From positions 1 through 6,038 of the forward strand of contig CANHBA010000139.1 in assembly GCA_947458985.1 (NCBI GenBank): 6,038 nt of DNA, given 5' to 3'. Every line of letters begins with the position of its first letter. Position 1 is the first letter of the stretch. Position numbers and translations under genes: made by a program. This DNA is from Flavobacteriales bacterium. Its GTDB lineage: Bacteria; Bacteroidota; Bacteroidia; Flavobacteriales_D; Crocinitomicaceae. Below, in pieces: positions 1-3,634 of this stretch. The notes under the pieces were generated by a model. That model made no database searches. It worked only from the letters and a program-made list of their open reading frames with translations, and was not told the DNA's origin.

Positions 1-54
1 AACTACATTGCTGGAGAGGCCATCACGATGACGAAGCCTTGCTTTTCAGAGTAG
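1..54 (+). CDS. possible 3' end of an unidentified gene (partial)
   Basis: Frame 1 is open from the left edge and ends at a TAG at 52-54, giving a 17-residue tail (NYIAGEAITMTKPCFSE). I do not recognise it. What favours a real gene end is the inverted repeat that begins about 17 nt after the stop, which could terminate transcription from the left as well as from the tRNA on the other strand. Another plus frame is also open here, but it runs on through the terminator and the antisense of the tRNA, so it is less believable. The piece is too short for a functional call, and a non-coding origin is possible. Confidence 0.35.
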   Translation, partial: NYIAGEAITMTKPCFSE

Positions 55-70
55 AAAAACAATGGGGAAT

Positions 71-100
71 AAAAAAAGCCCCTGAAATTCAGGGGCTTTT
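71..100 (-). terminator. Rho-independent terminator of tRNA-Leu, possibly bidirectional
   Basis: A 13-bp perfect inverted repeat (arms 74-86 and 88-100, one base between) has a GC-rich core GCCCC/GGGGC. On the minus strand it ends in seven T residues, starting one base beyond the tRNA 3' end, so it fits as the tRNA terminator. Read on the plus strand it ends in four T residues, so it could also stop transcription arriving from a gene ending at position 54. In practice the loop would be 3-5 nt rather than one. Confidence 0.85.
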
Positions 101-101
101 G

Positions 102-183
102 TACCTCGGGCCGGGATCGAACCGGCACTCCCGAAAGAACAGGATTTTGAATCCAGCGCGTCTACCAGTTCCGCCACCGAGGC
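102..183 (-). tRNA. tRNA-Leu, anticodon CAA
   Basis: Read on the minus strand this is an 82-nt class II tRNA without an encoded CCA. The acceptor stem pairs GCCTCGG (177-183) with CCGAGGT, leaving discriminator A at 102; the first pair is G-U. The D arm contains the standard AACTGGTAGA element. The anticodon loop is TTCAAAA, with anticodon CAA reading UUG leucine codons. A short extra arm (TCT-TTCG-GGA) gives the class II form expected of leucine tRNAs. The T arm is GCCGG-TTCGATC-CCGGC. By my alignment the anticodon stem has a U-U mismatch at positions 28/42. Since CCA is not encoded, a CCA-adding enzyme must complete the end. The gene stands alone between its own promoter and terminator. Confidence 0.95.
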
Positions 184-206
184 ATTCTTTTCGACTTTCA
201 GGGCCA

Positions 207-237
207 CAAAGATACAAACAAAAAAGTAACCAACCAA
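207..237 (-). promoter_or_regulatory. Bacteroidetes-type promoter of tRNA-Leu
   Basis: On the minus strand, TATCTTTG (207-214) matches the Bacteroidetes -7 consensus TAnnTTTG perfectly. A TTG at 235-237 lies 20 nt upstream, the expected distance for the -33 element; a second TTG at 231-233 is 16 nt away. Transcription would start near position 200, leaving a leader of roughly 17 nt before the mature tRNA 5' end at 183. The match and its position directly before a tRNA make this the best-supported promoter in the window. Confidence 0.7.
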
Positions 238-244
238 CACTATA

Positions 245-279
245 TAAGTTTGATGTAAATTAAATATTAGCTAAATTTA
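245..279 (+). promoter_or_regulatory. candidate promoter(s) for the 55-residue ORF
   Basis: Two overlapping possibilities precede the small gene at 329. TAAGTTTG at 245-252 is a perfect TAnnTTTG box but has no TTG at the right distance upstream. TAAATTTA at 272-279 is a 7/8 match and has TTTG at 249-252 exactly 19 nt upstream, which fits -33/-7 spacing; it would give a leader of about 40 nt. The region is strongly AT-rich, so chance matches are a risk. Confidence 0.4.
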
Positions 280-328
280 AAGGAAGCCAAAAGGGCACAA
301 AATTCAGTATTCATTAAAACCTTGCACC

Positions 329-496
329 ATGAAACGCATCTTATACAAATGGGACAAATACAAGTTAGGACGTCGCTTACACTACCTTCAAAAAAGACTA
401 AACCGCGCCGAAGAAAATGGATACCAAGAAAAGATCAATAACTATAATCGCCTGATCCGCGACGTTCAGGAAAAATTAAAACACATTAAGGAATAG
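329..496 (+). CDS. small basic helical protein, 55 aa, function unknown
   Basis: ATG at 329 to TAG at 494-496 encodes 55 residues. An in-frame TAA at 278-280 limits the upstream extension, and this is the only ATG at the front. The protein is rich in Lys and Arg and has no signal peptide or membrane segment. Hydrophobic residues recur at helix spacing: L13, L17, L20, L24, then I36, Y39, I43, V46, L50, I54. An Asn-Gly at 30-31 separates the two stretches, suggesting a helical hairpin or a short coiled coil, perhaps self-associating or binding nucleic acid. I do not recognise the family. Support for its being real: charged helical composition, a plausible promoter, and a stop that falls neatly 20 bp before the end of the opposing truB. 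A chance ORF of this length cannot be ruled out. Confidence 0.6.
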   Translation: MKRILYKWDKYKLGRRLHYLQKRLNRAEENGYQEKINNYNRLIRDVQEKLKHIKE

Positions 497-516
497 CTGC
501 GCATTGCCTATACATT

Positions 517-1218
517 TCATGGCATATAGACTTCTTCTTGATTGATCAGCTCAATCCATTCGTCTACACTTTTCGCATTCTCCATTTTAAAGTTGCCGGA
601 TTGCGTTCTGCGCAGTGCAATAAGTGTTGCTCCTGAGTTTAGTCTGGTGCCAAAATCACTGGCAATACTTCTGATGTAAGTGCCTTTACTACACGTAATT
701 TGAAAGTCTAGCTCAGGGAAGCGGGTGCTGTCTATGCTAAAATCAAGAATTTCGATTTGGCTTTGCTTCATTTCTACGGTCTTCCCTGCGCGGGCAAAAT
801 CATAGGCGCGCTTGCCATCTATTTGCTTTGCGGAGTATATAGGAGGTGTTTGGAGTTGAACGCCCATAAAAGAAGTACGCACGCTTTCGAGCAGTGCAGC
901 GTCGATGTGTGCGGTTTCGAAATCTTGGTTGTATTCGGTTTCTAGATCGAAAGAAGGGGTGGTTTTACCCACTAAAAATGTTCCGGTATAGGTTTTGGTA
1001 TCGTTGGTGAGCCCTTCAATAAGCTTGGTGTGTTTGCCTAAGCAAAGCACTAGTAAACCGGTAGCTAAGGGGTCGAGCGTGCCTGCATGGCCAACTTTCA
1101 CGTTTTTAACACCCAACTTTTTTTTGAGGTTCCAGCGGATTTTATTGACTACGTCGAAGGAAGTCCAGTGGTAGGGTTTGTCGACTAAAATAGTGAGGCC
1201 GTCTTGTATATCGAGCAT
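517..1218 (-). CDS. truB: tRNA pseudouridine(55) synthase TruB
   Basis: This cytoplasmic enzyme converts uridine 55 in the T loop of tRNAs to pseudouridine. All family landmarks are visible in its 233 residues: the VDKP..WTSFDVVNK motif at 12-26; the catalytic motif GHAGTLDPLATG at 43-54 with nucleophile Asp49; Tyr77 in the K-T-Y motif; the PPIYSAKQIDGKRAY segment at 125-139; and the KGTYIRS motif at 178-184 with Tyr181 and Arg183. It stops soon after an RRTQSGNF segment (203-210), so it lacks the longer C-terminal extension of larger TruB proteins; short forms are normal in Bacteroidota. It is the last gene of the operon. Its ATG overlaps the uppP stop by one base (TAATG), which suggests translational coupling. 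No clear terminator follows: only 20 bp separate its TGA from the stop of the opposing small gene. Confidence 0.97.
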   Translation of the reverse strand: MLDIQDGLTILVDKPYHWTSFDVVNKIRWNLKKKLGVKNVKVGHAGTLDPLATGLLVLCLGKHTKLIEGLTNDTKTYTGTFLVGKTTPSFDLETEYNQDFETAHIDAALLESVRTSFMGVQLQTPPIYSAKQIDGKRAYDFARAGKTVEMKQSQIEILDFSIDSTRFPELDFQITCSKGTYIRSIASDFGTRLNSGATLIALRRTQSGNFKMENAKSVDEWIELINQEEVYMP

Positions 1219-2018
1219 TAGCCAGCCATTTGAAGATCAACGCCCATAGCGAGCAAAATAAGCAAGGCTGCACCTAGTGCAATTCGGTACCAGCCAAAAG
1301 CGCGGAAACCTTTCTTCTGCAGAAAAGAAATGAACGATTTAATGGCGAGGTAGGCCACGATAAATGCCACTACGTTACCAACCAACAACAACAACCATTC
1401 ATGGCCGCTAGACTGCAGGAGCAATTCTTTTTCGTCGTACATACTTTTGAGTGTAGCTGCACACATGGTAGGCACCGCTAAAAAGAACGAAAATTCAGCC
1501 GCTGCTTTGCGGGTGAGTTTTTGGCTCAGGCCGCCGATAATGGTGGCTGCTGAACGCGATACACCGGGGATCATGGCGATGCTTTGGACCGTTCCGATAA
1601 TGATAGCAGATTTGAAATCGAGTGGTTGCTCTTCTTCTTGGGTTTCGTTGTCGGCAAAAAAGCGGTCGACAAACAACAAAACAATGCCGCCAATGAGCAA
1701 AGACCAGGCTACCACAGCTACATTTTCTAGAAGTGCATCGATGTGTTTTTTAGCCAACAAACCGATGATGCCAGTTGGAATGAAAGCAGCGCCGAGCAAC
1801 AAATAAAAACGAAAAGACTGAATAAATTTCTGAAAGTAAACCAACACCACAGAAAGAATGGCGCCAAACTGAATGGCAACCGTAAAAAGCTTAACGAAGT
1901 CATCGCTGGAATTGCCCATAAAAGTAGAGGCAATGATCATGTGGCCGGTGGACGAAATGGGCAAAAACTCAGTCAGGCCTTCGATGATGGCCAAAAGAAT
2001 AGCGTCGAGAAAAGTCAT
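1218..2018 (-). CDS. uppP: undecaprenyl-diphosphate phosphatase UppP (BacA family)
   Basis: This integral membrane enzyme removes a phosphate from undecaprenyl diphosphate, regenerating the lipid carrier used for peptidoglycan and other surface polymers; the family is also linked to bacitracin resistance. At 266 residues it has normal length. The first family signature EGLTEFLPISSTGH is at 13-26 (Glu13, Glu17, Ser22, Ser23, His26). The second, PGVSRSAAT, is at 151-159 with Arg155; the usual Gly after SRS is Ala here. The FSFFLAVP segment at 176-183 and a late WYRI at 243-246 are also typical. Several hydrophobic segments cover most of the chain. It starts 3 bp after the DUF3098 stop and overlaps the truB start by one base, so it is clearly co-transcribed. 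Confidence 0.97.
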   Translation of the reverse strand: MTFLDAILLAIIEGLTEFLPISSTGHMIIASTFMGNSSDDFVKLFTVAIQFGAILSVVLVYFQKFIQSFRFYLLLGAAFIPTGIIGLLAKKHIDALLENVAVVAWSLLIGGIVLLFVDRFFADNETQEEEQPLDFKSAIIIGTVQSIAMIPGVSRSAATIIGGLSQKLTRKAAAEFSFFLAVPTMCAATLKSMYDEKELLLQSSGHEWLLLLVGNVVAFIVAYLAIKSFISFLQKKGFRAFGWYRIALGAALLILLAMGVDLQMAG

Positions 2019-2021
2019 GGT

Positions 2022-2273
2022 TTATGCTTCTGTTTGGTCTTTTTTGTTGCGCTTCATGATCGCGTAGAAAATCACGATATAGCCGACAACAATAAGTATT
2101 GGCGCTAAGGTAATGCGCACAAAACTGAACAACTCGTCTTCTTTAAATACTTTGGGGTCGTCAGAGCCGCCGCCGATCATGAGCAGAAAACCAAGTATGT
2201 TGATACCTAAGCCAATATAAAGCCATTTGTAGTTGGCAGGGTCAAAACCAAAGTGTTTGATAGGGTCCTTCAT
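2022..2273 (-). CDS. DUF3098 family small membrane protein
   Basis: This 83-residue protein of unknown function has two predicted membrane helices (about 16-35 and 52-73). Between them is a short polar loop with GGGSDDP at 34-40 and an acidic stretch before FSFVRITLAP (49-58). The tail is basic and charged (KRNKKDQ). The N-terminal Phe-Gly-Phe and NYKW, then LMIGGGSDDP and the RITLAP segment, are what I associate with DUF3098, a family found in Bacteroidota. It lies 2 bp after ftsX and 3 bp before uppP. This suggests a role beside FtsX or in envelope growth, but that is inference from position; no enzymatic residues are evident. The family call rests on remembered motifs, not a search. Confidence 0.85.
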   Translation of the reverse strand: MKDPIKHFGFDPANYKWLYIGLGINILGFLLMIGGGSDDPKVFKEDELFSFVRITLAPILIVVGYIVIFYAIMKRNKKDQTEA

Positions 2274-2275
2274 AA

Positions 2276-3166
2276 TTAATAAAGATCATCTAATTTCATA
2301 CGAAGATACTTGTTTAAGGCAAACCACGTAGATAACATTGTAATAAAAACGCCAATCACAAATAGCAAACCGATGAGCAGCAAGAAGCTTTCAATGGTGT
2401 AGGCAATTTGAATGGTTTCTAGCAAATTATTGAGGCCATAAAAAACTGTTAGTAACAAGGCCAAACCAATGAGGGAAGACAAAAGCCCTTGAAATAGTGC
2501 CTGGCCCAAAAACGGTTTGCGGATATACATGGAGGTGGCGCCTACTAACTGCATGGTCTTGATGGTAAAGCGCTTGGAATACAAAGCCAAGCGAATGGTG
2601 TTATTGATCATGGCTACTGCAATTATGATCAAAAGGAGGGCAACTGCCAAAAACAAAATCGCAAACTGCTTGAAACCTAAATTGACGTTGGCTACACTTG
2701 ATTTATCGTAGTTGACTTCGTCAATCTCATCCTTGAACCGACTCATTAACTTTCTTTTGATGCCTGCCATACCTGAGCGGCTGGCGTATTCCATTTTTGG
2801 CTTGATACCAATAGTTGCTGGGAGTGGGTTTTCGGCATCAAACAGCGATAATACTTCTTTTTCTACTTCACTTTCACCCGCAAATTCTTGGATGGCGCGC
2901 TCTGGAGAAATAAAGAAAACGTCCGAAAATTCTGGCCAAGATTTGAGTTGTTCTTCTATTTGCTTGATATCGGCATCGTTGAGTTCAGATTTGAAAAAGA
3001 TATCGGCTTGGATGTTTTCTTTGGCTTGTTTTTCGATACTACGCAAGCCGAAAATGCCGCCCAATACCAAACCAATCATGAAAATAACCAAGGAAATTCC
3101 GATAACTGTAGAAACATAACCGGTACGAATACCGCGCTTGCTATAGATGTCTGCTTTATTTGCCAT
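2276..3166 (-). CDS. ftsX: cell division protein FtsX
   Basis: FtsX is the membrane subunit of the FtsEX ABC-type complex, which uses ATP hydrolysis by FtsE to activate peptidoglycan hydrolases at the septum. The 296 residues show the usual layout: a short cytoplasmic N terminus, TM1 at about 20-40, an extracytoplasmic domain at 41-166, TM2 at about 167-187, TM3 at 222-245 and TM4 at 259-280. Family signatures include SPERAIQEFAG at 87-97, the NPLPATIGI segment at 113-121, and the cytoplasmic NNTIRLALYSKRFTI block at 188-202 followed by MQLVGAT at 205-211. The Met chosen is the only one before TM1. No ftsE is adjacent, so it must be elsewhere. It is the first gene of the tight ftsX-DUF3098-uppP-truB cluster and begins 73 bp after the globin stop. 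Confidence 0.95.
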   Translation of the reverse strand: MANKADIYSKRGIRTGYVSTVIGISLVIFMIGLVLGGIFGLRSIEKQAKENIQADIFFKSELNDADIKQIEEQLKSWPEFSDVFFISPERAIQEFAGESEVEKEVLSLFDAENPLPATIGIKPKMEYASRSGMAGIKRKLMSRFKDEIDEVNYDKSSVANVNLGFKQFAILFLAVALLLIIIAVAMINNTIRLALYSKRFTIKTMQLVGATSMYIRKPFLGQALFQGLLSSLIGLALLLTVFYGLNNLLETIQIAYTIESFLLLIGLLFVIGVFITMLSTWFALNKYLRMKLDDLY

Positions 3167-3170
3167 GATT

Positions 3171-3199
3171 CAAAAATAAGCGCAAGTTTGCAACCCAAA
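3171..3199 (-). promoter_or_regulatory. candidate ftsX operon promoter
   Basis: On the minus strand TATTTTTG (3171-3178) is a perfect TAnnTTTG box ending 4 nt before the ftsX ATG. A TTTG at 3196-3199 lies 17 nt upstream, slightly short of the usual 19-20. If used, transcription would begin at or within a few bases of the start codon, so the mRNA would be almost leaderless. Otherwise ftsX may be read through from the globin gene. Confidence 0.35.
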
Positions 3200-3239
3200 G
3201 ACCCTGCCCCACTTTAGTTTTGAAGATTCAAATGTTTAT

Positions 3240-3593
3240 TTAGTGCTCCGGGTTCATTTTAGCGTTGATGGTCCAGCCAATAACAGCTGCGCGTTGCTTG
3301 GCTTGCTGAGCTAATTCTCCTTCAAATAACTCGTCAATGGTTTGGTTAAAAAGCGCTTGCCAGCGGTCAAAATGGGCTTTTTGGAGTGGCATTTGCATGT
3401 GCTTTTCAGTGACATTTGTGGTGTAACCTGCCTCAGACAATAGCGCAAAACGCCAAAATTGCTCCATTTTAGGTAAATGAGCCGCAAAATCTAGTCTCGT
3501 AAAAAATGGCGCAAGCACTTCGTCTTGCAGCACTTTGTCATAGAACTCCGAAACAAGTTGGTGAATGTCTTCGGCGGTTTCGAGTTGTTTCAT
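3240..3593 (-). CDS. group III truncated haemoglobin
   Basis: A small single-domain haem protein of the 2-over-2 globin fold. Group III members bind oxygen or other small ligands at haem; their exact role is poorly known. From the ATG at 3591-3593 it has 117 residues. Features: DIHQLVSEFYDKV at 9-21 with the likely B10 tyrosine at Tyr18; PFF at 29-31; HLPKMEQFW at 39-47, whose His39 is a distal-side candidate; and AHFDRW at 73-78, where His74 is the probable proximal haem ligand. The later FEGELAQQAKQRA stretch (90-102) is also typical. A TTG two codons upstream could extend it to 119 residues, but that TTG is part of a TAAATTTG promoter-like box, so I prefer ATG. The protein is cytoplasmic, with no signal peptide. 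It lies on the same strand as ftsX, 73 bp upstream, and only 41 bp from the divergent secreted-protein gene. Confidence 0.92.
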   Translation of the reverse strand: MKQLETAEDIHQLVSEFYDKVLQDEVLAPFFTRLDFAAHLPKMEQFWRFALLSEAGYTTNVTEKHMQMPLQKAHFDRWQALFNQTIDELFEGELAQQAKQRAAVIGWTINAKMNPEH

Positions 3594-3596
3594 AGT

Positions 3597-3604
3597 CAAA
3601 TTTA
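3597..3604 (-). promoter_or_regulatory. candidate -7 box of the globin gene
   Basis: TAAATTTG on the minus strand is a perfect TAnnTTTG match whose last base is 3 nt before the globin ATG. I find no TTG at the expected distance upstream. If functional it would yield a leaderless transcript; it may equally be a chance AT-rich match. Confidence 0.25.
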
Positions 3605-3619
3605 CTGCGATTTTTTACG

Positions 3620-3627
3620 TACTTTAG
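3620..3627 (+). promoter_or_regulatory. weak candidate -7 box of the secreted-protein gene
   Basis: TACTTTAG is a 7/8 match to TAnnTTTG, 7 nt before the ATG at 3635. There is no TTG at the right spacing. The gap to the divergent globin start is only 41 bp, so any promoter here must lie close to the start codon or inside the globin gene. Confidence 0.2.
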
Positions 3628-3634
3628 TGACCTA

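Noticed and set aside
39..263. Open frames on both strands across the tRNA region (39-263 plus, 46-240 minus)
   Set aside because: Both run straight through the tRNA gene and its terminator hairpin; the RNA gene explains the sequence.
1447..2108. Plus-strand open frames opposite uppP
   Set aside because: They are antisense to a clearly identified uppP/DUF3098 coding region and their products have no recognisable domain.
2517..3217. Plus-strand open frames opposite ftsX
   Set aside because: Shadows of ftsX; the minus strand has full family motifs and membrane topology.
3196..3226. Possible terminator hairpin between the globin gene and ftsX (CCAAAGACC...ACTTTAG)
   Set aside because: Only about four base pairs can form and there is no usable T-run at a stem base, so it does not qualify.
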